Source: Paracoccus sulfuroxidans (GTDB lineage: Bacteria > Pseudomonadota > Alphaproteobacteria > Rhodobacterales > Rhodobacteraceae). Taken from it: a stretch of 64,000 nt of DNA. This document shows positions 38,803 to 47,748 of this stretch, one piece after another. Position 1 is the stretch's first letter; every line of letters begins with the position of its first letter. The stretch covers positions 1 through 64,000 of the forward strand of contig NZ_VLKU01000001.1 in assembly GCF_007830335.1 (NCBI RefSeq). The letters run 5' to 3'. The notes beneath the pieces were generated by a model. It was not told where the DNA came from. It saw only the letters and a list, made by a program, of their open reading frames with translations, and did no database searches. The translations under genes were made by a program, and so were the position numbers.

Positions 38803-39975
38803 ATGACCTCGAAGCCGAACCTGTTTCTGACCGTGCTTGCGCTGTCTCTGGGCGCCTTTGCCATCGGGACCTCTGAATTCGCGGCGATGGGGCTTCTGCC
38901 ATTCTATTCGACCGCCCTTGGCCTCAATGAGCCGCAGTCGAGCCTTGTGATCAGCGCCTATGCGCTTGGCGTGGTGGTGGGCGCGCCGCTGACGACGCTT
39001 CTGGGCGCGCGTCTGCCCCGGAGGCGCTATCTGGCGGCGCTGATCGGCATCTATGGGCTGATGAACATTCTGGCGGCGGTGCTGCCGGGCTATGACGCGC
39101 TGGTCGGCACGCGCTTTCTGGCGGGCCTGCCGCATGGCGGCTATCTGGGCGTCGCGATGCTGTTCGCCGCCGACGCCCTGCCGAAAGAGCAGCGCGCCAA
39201 AGGCGTGACGCAGGTGCTTCTGGGCCTGACCGTCGCCAATATCGCGGGCGTGCCGCTGGCGGGCTGGATGGGGCAGGAGCTGGGCTGGCGTTGGGGCTTT
39301 GCGCTGCCCGGTGCCGTGGCGCTGCTGGCGGCGGTGCTGATCCTGAAGCTTGCGCCGCGCGTCGGTGCCGATCCGAACGCCCGCCCCTGGTCCGAGATGC
39401 GCGCGCTCAGCAATCCCGGCGTCATCCTGATCCTGCTGGTGGGGGCCATCGGCAATGGCGGGATGTTTGCGATCTATTCCTTCCTGACCAAGGCGATGCT
39501 CGAGCTCAGCACGCCGCCCGGCTGGGCCGTGCCGGTCACGCTCGCGCTTTTCGGCATCGGCATGACGGTCGCCAGCATCGCGGCGGCGCGTATCACCATT
39601 CGCGTGGGGGCCTTCCGCGCCTCGCTTTACATCATGTGCTTCATGATGATGGCGCAGGTCTTTGCGGCGCTCTCGGTCGGAAGCTGGCGGATGATGGTGC
39701 TGTCGTCGCTGGTGCTGGGCCTCGGCAGTGGTCTCTTCGTGCCGCTGCAGACGCGGCTGATGGAGGTCGCGGGACATGCGCAATCCATGGCTGCGGCGAT
39801 GAACCACGCCTCGTTCAACGCGGCCAATGCGCTTGGCCCCTGGCTGGCGGGGATGGCGCTTTACGCGGGCTGGGGCTGGCGCTCGCCCGCCTATGTCGCG
39901 CTTGGCCTGACGGTGCTGGGCCTGCTGTCGCTGGCTTTGGCCTTCTGGCAGGCACGCCGCTCGGGTACGGTCTGA
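38803..39975 (+). CDS. MFS transporter of the DHA1 (AraJ/PbuE-like) family
   Basis: A 390-residue major facilitator with twelve predicted helices. The start FLTVLALSLGAFAIGTSEFAAMGLLPFYS and the loop GARLPRRRYLAALIG (motif A type) are typical of drug or sugar/purine efflux pumps. The substrate is not deducible. It is about 120 bases after liuC and probably separately transcribed. Confidence 0.88.
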   Translation: MTSKPNLFLTVLALSLGAFAIGTSEFAAMGLLPFYSTALGLNEPQSSLVISAYALGVVVGAPLTTLLGARLPRRRYLAALIGIYGLMNILAAVLPGYDALVGTRFLAGLPHGGYLGVAMLFAADALPKEQRAKGVTQVLLGLTVANIAGVPLAGWMGQELGWRWGFALPGAVALLAAVLILKLAPRVGADPNARPWSEMRALSNPGVILILLVGAIGNGGMFAIYSFLTKAMLELSTPPGWAVPVTLALFGIGMTVASIAAARITIRVGAFRASLYIMCFMMMAQVFAALSVGSWRMMVLSSLVLGLGSGLFVPLQTRLMEVAGHAQSMAAAMNHASFNAANALGPWLAGMALYAGWGWRSPAYVALGLTVLGLLSLALAFWQARRSGTV

Positions 39976-40014
39976 CAAAGCGAAGCCTTTGGCGGGATTG
40001 GGAAAAGTGACGCG

Positions 40015-40033
40015 CCCGGCGGGATTGGCCGGG
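40015..40033 (+). terminator. GC-rich hairpin after the MFS gene
   Basis: CCCGGC pairs with GCCGGG around a 7-base loop, 40 bases after the MFS stop and without a T-run. The hairpin overlaps the second copy of an 11-base direct repeat, GGCGGGATTGG, at 39991-40001 and 40018-40028, so a regulatory role is possible instead. Confidence 0.35.
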
Positions 40034-40174
40034 ACGCGCATGGTTGCCAGAGCGCCCTGCATGCGCTAACCGATCAGAGACGCCATTCCGTAAGGGAAAA
40101 GCCATGCGCGGACTCTGCAGCAGCCGGATCAGATGCGAATGGACGCCCTTCCGCCATTGCCGGAGGCTTGCCTG

Positions 40175-41641
40175 ATGCAGATGCCCGAACCCGATGGCGC
40201 GATCATCGCCCGCCGCGTCGAGATTGCCGCCCTGCTGCGCGCTGCCGTGCCGGATGCGGTGATCGACGATCCGGCCGAGACGCGAGCCTATGAATGCGAC
40301 GCGCTTTCCGCCTATCGCTGCCCGCCGCTGGCCGTCGTGCTGCCCGCCACCACCGAAGAAGTCGCGGCCGTGCTGCGCATCTGCCACCGTGAGGGTGTGC
40401 CCGTGGTGCCGCGCGGAGCAGGGACCAGCCTTGCGGGGGGCTCGATGCCGACGGCGGATGCGGTGGTTATTGGGCTCGCCCGCATGAACGCGGTGCTGGA
40501 GGCGGATTATGACAACCGCTTCATCCGCGTGCAGACGGGGCGGACGAACCTCTCGGTCTCGGGTGCGGTGGATGGCGCGGGGTTTTTCTATGCGCCCGAT
40601 CCCTCCAGCCAGCTGGCCTGCGCGATCGGCGGCAATATCGGGATGAACTCGGGCGGGGCGCATTGCCTGAAATATGGCGTGACGACGAACAACCTGCTGG
40701 CGGTGAAGCTGGTGCTGATGGACGGCCAGATCGTCGATCTGGGCGGCCCGATGGGTGAGGCAGCGGGGCTGGACCTGCTGGGTGTCGTCTGCGGCTCGGA
40801 AGGCCAGCTGGGCATCGTGACCGAGGCGACCCTGCGCATCCTGCCGAAGCCCGCTGGCGCGCGCCCGGTGCTGGTCGCCTTCGATGCCAGCGAGACCGCA
40901 GGCGCCTGCGTCGCCGCCATCATCCGCGCGGGCATCTTGCCTGTCGCCATCGAATTCATGGACCGCCCCTGCATCCGAGCGACCGAGGCTTTCGCGCAGG
41001 CGGGCTATCCCGATTGCGAGGCCCTGCTGATCATCGAGGTCGAGGGCACCCCGCCCGAAATCGCCGAACAGCTGCAGCTGATCCGCCAGATCGCCGAGGG
41101 ATTCTCGCCCGTCGAGTTCCGCGAAAGCCGCTCGGAAGAGGAATCGCGCCGCATCTGGCTGGGCCGCAAATCGGCCTTTGGCGCGATGGGCCAGATCAAT
41201 GACTACATGTGTCTGGACGGGACCATCCCGGTCTCGGCCCTGCCGCAGGTGCTGGGCGGCATCGCGCGCCTCTCGGCTGAGTTCGGGCTTGAGGTCGCGA
41301 ATGTCTTCCACGCGGGCGATGGCAATATGCACCCGCTGATCCTTTACGATGCCAACAAGCCCGGCGATCTGGAGCGCTGCGAGGAATTCGGGGCCGAGAT
41401 CCTGAAGCTTTGCGTCGAGGTGGGTGGCTGCCTGACGGGCGAACATGGCGTGGGCGTCGAAAAGCGCGAGCTGATGACCACGCAATTCACCCTGACCGAT
41501 CTTGAGGCGCAGATGCGGGTCAAGGATGTCTTCGATCCGCAATGGCTGCTGAATGCGGCGAAGGTCTTTCCGCTGTCGGTCTCGGCTTCGCGGCGCGAGG
41601 GGCGCAATGACCGGAAAGGGACAAGCGCGCATGCGGCCTGA
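40175..41641 (+). CDS. glcD: glycolate oxidase, FAD-linked subunit
   Basis: A 488-residue FAD-linked oxidase subunit oxidising glycolate to glyoxylate. The PCMH-type FAD domain contains VVPRGAGTSLAGGSMPT near 80-96 and FYAPDPSSQLACAIGGNIGMNSGGAHCLKYG; the C-terminal domain has FHAGDGNMHPLI and LTGEHGVGVEKRE. The ATG at 40175 has GGAGG eight bases upstream; an ATG at 40133 is in frame but unsupported. It leads glcDEF. The approximately 200 bases upstream hold no gene. Confidence 0.94.
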   Translation: MQMPEPDGAIIARRVEIAALLRAAVPDAVIDDPAETRAYECDALSAYRCPPLAVVLPATTEEVAAVLRICHREGVPVVPRGAGTSLAGGSMPTADAVVIGLARMNAVLEADYDNRFIRVQTGRTNLSVSGAVDGAGFFYAPDPSSQLACAIGGNIGMNSGGAHCLKYGVTTNNLLAVKLVLMDGQIVDLGGPMGEAAGLDLLGVVCGSEGQLGIVTEATLRILPKPAGARPVLVAFDASETAGACVAAIIRAGILPVAIEFMDRPCIRATEAFAQAGYPDCEALLIIEVEGTPPEIAEQLQLIRQIAEGFSPVEFRESRSEEESRRIWLGRKSAFGAMGQINDYMCLDGTIPVSALPQVLGGIARLSAEFGLEVANVFHAGDGNMHPLILYDANKPGDLERCEEFGAEILKLCVEVGGCLTGEHGVGVEKRELMTTQFTLTDLEAQMRVKDVFDPQWLLNAAKVFPLSVSASRREGRNDRKGTSAHAA

Positions 41642-42665
41642 AAGCGTCGAGGCACTGGCCGAGATTATCCGCCTGACCGACATGCCGCTGTCGCCCGTCG
41701 GCGGCGGCACGCGGCTTCGGCCCGGCGAAGGGCAGGGCGCGCGGATCGAGACGGGCAGGCTGAGCGGCGTCACGCATTATGAGCCCGAGGCGCTGACGCT
41801 GGTCGTGCGCGCCGGAACCAGCCTGCAGGCCGTGCAGGAGTTGCTGGCCTCGGAAGGGCAGATGCTGGCGTTCGAGCCGGACGGGCGGGCAGGCTCGACC
41901 ATCGGCGGCGTGGTCGCGGCCAATGCCAGCGGCCCGCGTCGGGTGCAGGCGGGGGCCTGTCGCGATGCGCTGATCGGCGTGCAATTCGTCGATGGCCGGG
42001 GCGAGATCATTCGCAACGGCGGGCGGGTGATGAAGAACGTCACCGGCTATGATCTGGTCAAGCTGATGGCCGGATCGCGCGGGACGCTGGGGGTACTGAC
42101 CGAATGCGCCTTCAAGACCGCGCCGATCCCGCAGGTCTCATTGACGCTGGCGCTGCCGGATCTGGAGGCGGGACCGGCGGTGGCCGCGCTGACCCGGGCG
42201 CTGACCGGGCCGTTCGATGTCTCGGGTGCCGGATGGCTGCCAGAGCGAGGTGCGCTGATCCGGCTGGAAGGGCTCGAGGGCTCGGTTGCGATCCGCAGGC
42301 AGACGCTGGCTGCGCGGCTGGAAGGGTTCGGCGGGCTGGTCGAGGTGCCGGGAATGAACTGGGCCGATCTGGTGCCTGAGGCGCGGGGCGGCGATCTGTG
42401 GCGGATCACCTGCCAGCCGACCGAGGCGCCCGCGCTGCTGGCCGCACTGCCCGAACCGCTGGCACTCGATTGGGGCGGCGCGCTGATCTGGGTTGAACTC
42501 CCGCCGGGCGAGATGCCGGTGCTGCCGTCCTGGTCGGGGCAAGCCCAGCGGGTGCGCGGCACGGAACCGGCGCTGGTGCCACCGATGAACAGCATTGTCG
42601 CGCGGCTGAACCGCGACCTGCGCGCGCGTTTTGACCCGCGCGGCATTCTGGTGGGAGAGGGCTGA
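41607..42665 (+). CDS. glcE: glycolate oxidase, FAD-binding subunit
   Basis: A 352-residue PCMH-type FAD-binding subunit. PLSPVGGGTRLRPGEG near 27-42, STIGGVVAANASGPRRVQAGACRDALIGVQFVDGRGEIIRNGGRVMKNVTGYDLVKLMAGSRGTLGV are family hallmarks (the latter block shown here by its ends: near 92 to 160). The ATG at 41607 has GAGG six bases upstream and overlaps glcD by 35 bases; ATG 41631 is an alternative. It is translationally coupled to glcF by a one-base overlap. Confidence 0.93.
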   Translation: MTGKGQARMRPESVEALAEIIRLTDMPLSPVGGGTRLRPGEGQGARIETGRLSGVTHYEPEALTLVVRAGTSLQAVQELLASEGQMLAFEPDGRAGSTIGGVVAANASGPRRVQAGACRDALIGVQFVDGRGEIIRNGGRVMKNVTGYDLVKLMAGSRGTLGVLTECAFKTAPIPQVSLTLALPDLEAGPAVAALTRALTGPFDVSGAGWLPERGALIRLEGLEGSVAIRRQTLAARLEGFGGLVEVPGMNWADLVPEARGGDLWRITCQPTEAPALLAALPEPLALDWGGALIWVELPPGEMPVLPSWSGQAQRVRGTEPALVPPMNSIVARLNRDLRARFDPRGILVGEG

Positions 42666-43957
42666 TGCAGACATTCTTTACCCCCGAGCAGCTCTCTGAT
42701 CCGCTGACCGCGCGCTCGAACAAGGTGCTGCGGACCTGCGTCCATTGCGGTTTCTGTACGGCGACCTGCCCGACCTATCAGGTGCTGGGGGATGAGCTGG
42801 ATAGTCCGCGCGGGCGGATCTATCTGATCAAGGACATGCTGGAAAGCGGGCGCGATGCTGATGAAAAGACCGTGCGCCATCTGGACCGCTGCCTGTCCTG
42901 CCTGAGCTGCATGAGCACCTGCCCCTCGGGCGTGAACTACATGCATCTGATCGACCATGCGCGCATCCATGTCGAAAAGACCTATCGCCGCCCTTGGCGC
43001 GACCGCGCGCTGCGCTGGCTGCTGGCGCGGTTGCTGCCCCATCCGGGGCGGTTTCGCCTGGCGCTGATGGGCGCGCGGATCGCGCGGCCCTTCGCCGGGC
43101 TGATGCCCGACCGGCGGCTGCGGGCGATGCTGGAAATGGCCCCGCGCCACATTCCGGGGCCCAGCCGTGACGACGATGGCCAGACCTTCGCGTCCGAGGG
43201 CACGCGGCGCGCGCGCGTGGCCCTGATGCCCGGCTGTGCTCAGCGGGCGCTGAACACCGACATCAATGCGGCGACGATCCGTCTGTTGCGCCGTGCCGGA
43301 TGCGAGGTGGTGATCCCCGAGGCCTTCGGATGCTGCGGTGCGCTGACCCATCACATGGGTCGGGAAGAGGACGCGCTTCACTCGGCCCGCGCGGCGATCC
43401 GGGGCTTTCTGGCGGCGGATGCGGTTGCGCCCCTGGATGCGATCATCATCAACACCTCGGGTTGCGGCACGACGATCAAGGATTACGGCGCGATGTTTCA
43501 GGGCGATCCGATGGAGGCCGATGCGCGCCGCGTCGCCCTGCTGGCGCGCGACGTCACCGAATTCCTCGACGTGCATGGCCTGCCCGAGCGGACGCGCGAG
43601 ACCGGCTCGCGCGTCGCCTATCACTCGGCCTGTTCGCTGCAGCATGGCCAGCAGATCCGCAACGCGCCGAAATCACTGCTGGCAGCGGCCGGATTTCAGG
43701 TGGTCGAGCCCGAGAACCCGCATCTCTGCTGTGGTTCCGCCGGGACCTATAACCTGCTGCAGCCCGAGCTTTCGGCTGAGCTGAAGCGGCGCAAGGTTGG
43801 AACGCTGGAGGTGCTGGGGCCCCAGATCATCGCGGCGGGCAATATCGGCTGCATGATGCAGATCGGCTCGGGGACGGGGATTCCCGTCGTGCATACGGTC
43901 GAGCTGCTGGATTGGGCGACAGGCGGGCCGCCGCCCGCAGCCCTTGAAACCGCCTGA
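42665..43957 (+). CDS. glcF: glycolate oxidase, iron-sulfur subunit
   Basis: A 430-residue protein that passes electrons to the quinone pool. Two 4Fe-4S motifs are visible: Cys25, 28, 31 and 35 (CVHCGFCTATCP) and Cys76, 79, 82 and 86 (CLSCLSCMSTCP). Two CCG-type domains follow (EAFGCCGALTHHMG and HLCCGSAGTYN). It completes the membrane-associated glycolate dehydrogenase. Its last codons contain a heat-shock-like promoter for hsp20. Confidence 0.96.
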   Translation: MQTFFTPEQLSDPLTARSNKVLRTCVHCGFCTATCPTYQVLGDELDSPRGRIYLIKDMLESGRDADEKTVRHLDRCLSCLSCMSTCPSGVNYMHLIDHARIHVEKTYRRPWRDRALRWLLARLLPHPGRFRLALMGARIARPFAGLMPDRRLRAMLEMAPRHIPGPSRDDDGQTFASEGTRRARVALMPGCAQRALNTDINAATIRLLRRAGCEVVIPEAFGCCGALTHHMGREEDALHSARAAIRGFLAADAVAPLDAIIINTSGCGTTIKDYGAMFQGDPMEADARRVALLARDVTEFLDVHGLPERTRETGSRVAYHSACSLQHGQQIRNAPKSLLAAAGFQVVEPENPHLCCGSAGTYNLLQPELSAELKRRKVGTLEVLGPQIIAAGNIGCMMQIGSGTGIPVVHTVELLDWATGGPPPAALETA

Positions 43958-43971
43958 ACGCATTCCCAAAT
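43943..43971 (+). promoter_or_regulatory. candidate heat-shock (RpoH) promoter of hsp20
   Basis: CTTGAAA and CCCAAAT are separated by 15 bases, close to the sigma-32 pattern of CTTGAAA and CCCCATNT-type elements. The -35 part lies inside the end of glcF. The next gene is a small heat-shock protein, about 90 bases downstream. Confidence 0.45.
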
Positions 43972-44062
43972 CCGAAGATGTCGGAGGGCCATTAAGGCGC
44001 CGATATTCCGCCCGCCCGAATTCGGGGGGCAGACGATGTATCGCTTTGAAAAGGATGCGAGA

Positions 44063-44515
44063 ATGCGTAACTTTGATCTGAGCCCGCTTTACCGTGCCTC
44101 GGTTGGTTTCGACCGGATGGCCGATCTGATGGACCGGGCCCTGACGGCCGATGTTTCGGCCCCGACCTATCCCCCCTACAACATCGAGAAGACCGGCGAG
44201 AATGCGTATCGCATCTCGGTCGCGGTGGCCGGATTCGCGCCCGATGATCTGACCGTCGAGGTCAAGGAAGGCGTCGTGGTTGTGGCCGGGCGCAAGGCCT
44301 CGGAAGAGGAAGGCCGGACCTATCTGCATCGCGGCATCGCGACCCGTGCGTTCGAGCGCAAGTTCACCCTTGCCGATCACGTGCGCGTCGAGGGTGCGAG
44401 CCATGTCGATGGCATGCTGCATATCGAACTGCTGCGCGAGGTGCCCGAGGCGCTGAAATCGCGCCGGATCGAGATCAGCAAGGCGCCGAAAGCCGTCGAA
44501 AAGCTGGACGCCTGA
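44063..44515 (+). CDS. small heat-shock protein, Hsp20/IbpA-like
   Basis: A 150-residue chaperone that holds unfolding proteins. The alpha-crystallin domain spans about residues 35-130, with YNIEKTGENAYRISVAVAGFAPDDLTVEV and GIATRAFERKFTLADHVRVEGASHVDGMLHIEL. The C-terminal IxI-type motif appears as RIEISK. The ATG at 44063 follows AAGGA at seven bases; the frame opens nine codons earlier. A probable RpoH promoter and a strong terminator frame it as a single-gene unit. Confidence 0.92.
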   Translation: MRNFDLSPLYRASVGFDRMADLMDRALTADVSAPTYPPYNIEKTGENAYRISVAVAGFAPDDLTVEVKEGVVVVAGRKASEEEGRTYLHRGIATRAFERKFTLADHVRVEGASHVDGMLHIELLREVPEALKSRRIEISKAPKAVEKLDA

Positions 44516-44527
44516 GGGAAAGCCAGA

Positions 44528-44558
44528 CCGGGGCGCTGCCCCGGACCCCGGGGTATTT
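44528..44558 (+). repeat. REP-like palindromic element, copy B
   Basis: CCGGGGC-GCT-GCCCCGG forms a 7-bp hairpin, followed by CCCCGGGG and TATTTCG. It shares its order and words with the element at 18141-18184. It lies between hsp20 and its terminator. Confidence 0.6.
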
Positions 44559-44577
44559 CGGACAACGAAGAAGCGGA

Positions 44578-44604
44578 GGGTGCGGGGAACCGCGCCCTTT
44601 TTTT
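44578..44604 (+). terminator. rho-independent terminator of hsp20
   Basis: GGGTGCGG pairs with CCGCGCCC (one G-T pair) around a GGAA tetraloop and is followed directly by seven T residues. It is the clearest classical terminator in the window. Confidence 0.88.
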
Positions 44605-44615
44605 GTTCTCCGTGG

Positions 44616-45227
44616 TCAGAATTTGCGGCGGGCGCGCAGGGCGGCGGTGATGGTGCCGTCGTCGAGATAGTCCAGCTCTCCGCCGATGGGGACGCCCTGG
44701 GCGAGGCCGGTGATGGCGACCTGCGTCGGGGCAAGCGCGTCGGCGATGTAATGCGCCGTTGTCTGGCCTTCGACCGTTGCGGAGAGGGCGAGGATGACCT
44801 CGGTCACGTTTTCATCCGTGATGCGATTGATGAGTTCGGGGATGCGGAGATCTTCGGGGCCGATTTCATCGAGTGCCGAGAGGCTGCCGCCCAGCACATG
44901 GTAGCGGCCCCGGAACGCGCGGCCGCGCTCGAGCGCCCAGAGATCTGCGACATCGGTGACCACGCAGATTTCACCTGTGGCGCGGGACGGGTCCTGGCAG
45001 ATCGGGCAGATGTCGGATTGGGTGACATTGCCGCAGGCGAGGCATTCGCGTGAGCTTTCCGCCACCGAAGCCAGAAGCGTGGCCAGTTGGGCCATCTGGC
45101 CCGCGCGGCGGCGGATCAGATGCAGCACGATGCGCCGGGCCGAGCGCGGGCCAAGACCGGGCAGGCGCGACATCATCTGGATGAGCGCCTCGATCTCTCC
45201 GTTGTCTTTATCGCCCGGCGAATGCAT
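44616..45227 (-). CDS. recR: recombination protein RecR
   Basis: A 203-residue recombination mediator of the RecFOR pathway. The helix-hairpin-helix [16 protein letters not shown] is near 22-37, the zinc finger cysteines are Cys62, 65, 74 and 77, and a TOPRIM domain follows ([14 protein letters not shown]). It is the last gene of dnaX-ybaB-recR, starting three bases after the YbaB stop. Confidence 0.97.
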   Translation of the reverse strand: MHSPGDKDNGEIEALIQMMSRLPGLGPRSARRIVLHLIRRRAGQMAQLATLLASVAESSRECLACGNVTQSDICPICQDPSRATGEICVVTDVADLWALERGRAFRGRYHVLGGSLSALDEIGPEDLRIPELINRITDENVTEVILALSATVEGQTTAHYIADALAPTQVAITGLAQGVPIGGELDYLDDGTITAALRARRKF

Positions 45228-45230
45228 GGA

Positions 45231-45575
45231 TCAGAAGGGCATCTTCATATCGGCGGGCAGGCCCATCTCACGCGTGAGGCGCGCCATTTCCGAGGCGGCC
45301 TTGTCCTGGGCGCGGCGCTGCGCGTCCTTGATGGCGGCCAGGATCAGGTCTTCGACCACTTCCTTGTCGTCCGGGCTGAAGATCGTGGGGTTGATGTCGA
45401 GGCCCACGAGTTCGCCCTTGGCGGTGGCGGTGGCCTTCACGAGGCCCCCGCCGGATTCGCCGGTGACCGTCAGATTGGCCAGATCTTCCTGCATCTTCGC
45501 CATCTTGGCCTGCATTTCCTGCGCGGCTTCCATCATCTTGCCGATGTCGCCCATATCGCCCAAGCCTTTGAACAT
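45231..45575 (-). CDS. YbaB/EbfC family nucleoid-associated protein
   Basis: A 114-residue DNA-binding protein. It starts MFKGLGDMGDIGKMMEAAQEMQ and has the central VTGESGGGLVKATATAKGELVGLDINP strand region. Homodimers bind DNA and affect nucleoid structure or expression. It sits between dnaX and recR, the usual conserved order, and starts three bases after the dnaX stop. Confidence 0.95.
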   Translation of the reverse strand: MFKGLGDMGDIGKMMEAAQEMQAKMAKMQEDLANLTVTGESGGGLVKATATAKGELVGLDINPTIFSPDDKEVVEDLILAAIKDAQRRAQDKAASEMARLTREMGLPADMKMPF

Positions 45576-45578
45576 GTC

Positions 45579-47372
45579 TTACTCCTCGTCCTCGAAGGGA
45601 TCCCATTCCTCGACCTCGGCCACGGGGCCATCGGTCTGCTCATGCGGGGATGTATCGTCGCCGCTGCTGATTTCAACCTGCGGCGCGACCGGCACCGGGC
45701 GGATTTCGGTGATTTTCGCCTGCGGGAAGGCGGCGAAGATCGCCTGCACCACCGGGTCCTCCATCGCGCGGTCGCGGGCAGCCTGTTTCTCGGCGGCGCG
45801 GGTCTCGCTGATCGTGGGGGCGCCGCCCGAGCCGGTGACGGTCACCGTCCAGCGATAGCCGCCGGTCCAGCCGCGCAACCGCTCGCTGAGGCGCTGCGCC
45901 AGTTCGCGGGGCGCGTTGTCGGTCGGCTGGAACTCGATCCGGCCGGGGCTGTAGCGCACGAGGCGCAGGTGATCCTCGACCTGCAGGAGCAGCTGCATGT
46001 CGCGCATGCGGCGGATCAGCTCGATCACCGAGGCGAAATCGGGATAGCCTGCGATGGCATCGGGCGAGACGGCAAGGGCCGTCGCGGCACCGCCGTCCTG
46101 CATCACCACCGGGGCTGCAGGGCGGACCGCGCGCGGGGCCATCGCATGGGGGGCATCGCTTCGCTGGGCGTTACCGGCTGCCGGGCCACGGGCGAATTCA
46201 CCCGCCGCAGCCGAGGCCTGGACCTTGCGGATCAGCGCCTCGGGGTCGGGCAGGTCGGCCACATGGGTCAGGCGGATGATCGCCATTTCGGCGGCCATCA
46301 TGGCGTTCGGCGCAATCGAGACCTCTTCCAGCGCCTTCAGCAGCATCTGCCAGAGCCGCGTCAGCGCGCGCATCGGGATCCGCTGGGCGATGTCCTGACC
46401 GCGCGTGCGTTCGTCGGGGCCGATGGTGGGGTCCTCGATCGCTTCGGGCGTGATCTTCACGATCGAGATCCAATGGGTGATCTCGGCCAGATCGCGCAGC
46501 ACGGCGACGGGGTCGGCGCCATCGGCATATTGGGCCTGAAGCTCGGTCAGGGCCTCGGCGGCGGCACCGCGCAGGATCATGTCGAAAAGGTCCAGCACCC
46601 GGCCCCGGTCGGCCAGACCCAGCATGGCGCGGACCTGCTGGGCGGTGGTTTCCCCGGCACCATGGCTGATCGCCTGATCCAGAAGCGAGGTTGCGTCGCG
46701 GGCCGAGCCTTCGGCGGCGCGGGTGATCAGCGCCAGCGCATCCCCGGTGATCTGGGCGTTTTCGCTGCCCGCGATCCTTTGCAGCAGCGCGATCATCACC
46801 TCGGGTTCGATCCGGCGCAAATCGAAGCGCTGGCAGCGCGACAGGACCGTGACCGGGACCTTGCGGATTTCCGTGGTGGCGAAGATGAATTTCACATGCG
46901 GCGGCGGCTCCTCAAGCGTCTTCAGAAGCGCGTTGAAGGCGCTGGTCGAGAGCATGTGGACTTCGTCGATGATGTAGATCTTGTAGCGCGCCGCGGCGGC
47001 CCGGTAATGGACGCTTTCGATGATTTCGCGGATGTCATTGACGCCGGTGCGCGAGGCCGCGTCCATCTCCATCACGTCGACATGGCGGCCTTCGGAAATC
47101 GCGACGCAATGTTCGCAGGTGCCGCAGGGTTCGGTCGTGGGGCCGCCCTGACCGTCGGGGCCGATGCAGTTCAGGCCCTTGGCGATGATCCGCGCGGTCG
47201 TGGTCTTTCCGGTGCCGCGGATGCCCGTCATGATGAAGGCCTGCGCGATCCGGTCGGCTGCGAAGGCGTTTTTCAGCGTGCGGACCATGGCGTCCTGACC
47301 GACCAGATCGGCAAAGGTCTCGGGGCGGTATTTCCGCGCCAGCACCTGATAGTTCTGTTCGCTGTCCGTCAT
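45579..47372 (-). CDS. dnaX: DNA polymerase III subunit gamma/tau
   Basis: A 597-residue clamp-loader subunit. From MTDSEQNYQVLARKYRPETF the AAA+ domain contains Walker A with GTGKTT (residues 53-58), a zinc motif with CGTCEHC, and YIIDEVHMLS (Walker B). The C-terminal tau-type region follows from about residue 370. No A-rich slippery site for a programmed frameshift was noticed. The start at 47372 fits homologues; 24 further codons upstream are open but not conserved. Confidence 0.97.
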   Translation of the reverse strand: MTDSEQNYQVLARKYRPETFADLVGQDAMVRTLKNAFAADRIAQAFIMTGIRGTGKTTTARIIAKGLNCIGPDGQGGPTTEPCGTCEHCVAISEGRHVDVMEMDAASRTGVNDIREIIESVHYRAAAARYKIYIIDEVHMLSTSAFNALLKTLEEPPPHVKFIFATTEIRKVPVTVLSRCQRFDLRRIEPEVMIALLQRIAGSENAQITGDALALITRAAEGSARDATSLLDQAISHGAGETTAQQVRAMLGLADRGRVLDLFDMILRGAAAEALTELQAQYADGADPVAVLRDLAEITHWISIVKITPEAIEDPTIGPDERTRGQDIAQRIPMRALTRLWQMLLKALEEVSIAPNAMMAAEMAIIRLTHVADLPDPEALIRKVQASAAAGEFARGPAAGNAQRSDAPHAMAPRAVRPAAPVVMQDGGAATALAVSPDAIAGYPDFASVIELIRRMRDMQLLLQVEDHLRLVRYSPGRIEFQPTDNAPRELAQRLSERLRGWTGGYRWTVTVTGSGGAPTISETRAAEKQAARDRAMEDPVVQAIFAAFPQAKITEIRPVPVAPQVEISSGDDTSPHEQTDGPVAEVEEWDPFEDEE

Positions 47373-47454
47373 CTTTCCGCCTGTCCTGCAACCGCGCCAC
47401 CTTAGCGGCGCGGTCGGGGCGGGGCAACAACCCCGCTTTCGCAATCAGCGACGG

Positions 47455-47748
47455 TCAGGCCGTCCAGTCGAAGGTCAGCTCTTCGCGGAAGGCAAAGCGC
47501 GCGATGTGATCCTCGACCACCTGACGCCAGGGCGCGAGGGTCTCGGCATCGGCGGCAAAGGCCCGGATGCTCAGCTGGCTGGCCGATGCATCCAATTCGA
47601 CGCCTTTGCCCTCATCATTCACGATCGAGGCATGGGTCGGGTCGAACTCGGTCGCGAATTTATGCGCCCAGTGCTTGGCCAGCTGCTGCAGATAGCGGCT
47701 GCCGTGTTCGGTGGCGATGGTGACCGTGGTGCTGACGGGCTCAGCCAT
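47455..47748 (-). CDS. DUF2218 family protein
   Basis: A 97-residue cytosolic protein. The family blocks are ATEHGSRYLQQLAKHWAHKF near 12-31, VELDASASQLSIRAFA near 50-65 and the C-terminal HIARFAFREELTFDW. Its start overlaps the end of the FbpA-like gene by eight bases. DUF2218 genes are often linked to iron or siderophore loci, so an iron-homeostasis link is inferred from the neighbour. Confidence 0.85.
   Translation of the reverse strand: MAEPVSTTVTIATEHGSRYLQQLAKHWAHKFATEFDPTHASIVNDEGKGVELDASASQLSIRAFAADAETLAPWRQVVEDHIARFAFREELTFDWTA

Noticed and set aside
38773-41773. Long minus-strand open frames opposite the MFS and glcD genes
   Set aside because: Low-complexity Arg/Gln/His-rich translations; the plus-strand genes have full family signatures and ribosome sites.
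45579-47372. Programmed frameshift in dnaX
   Set aside because: No A-rich slippery heptamer with following hairpin was seen at the expected position.
45087-47405. 772-codon plus-strand open frame opposite dnaX, ybaB and recR
   Set aside because: Antisense shadow of three well-supported genes, without recognisable motifs.
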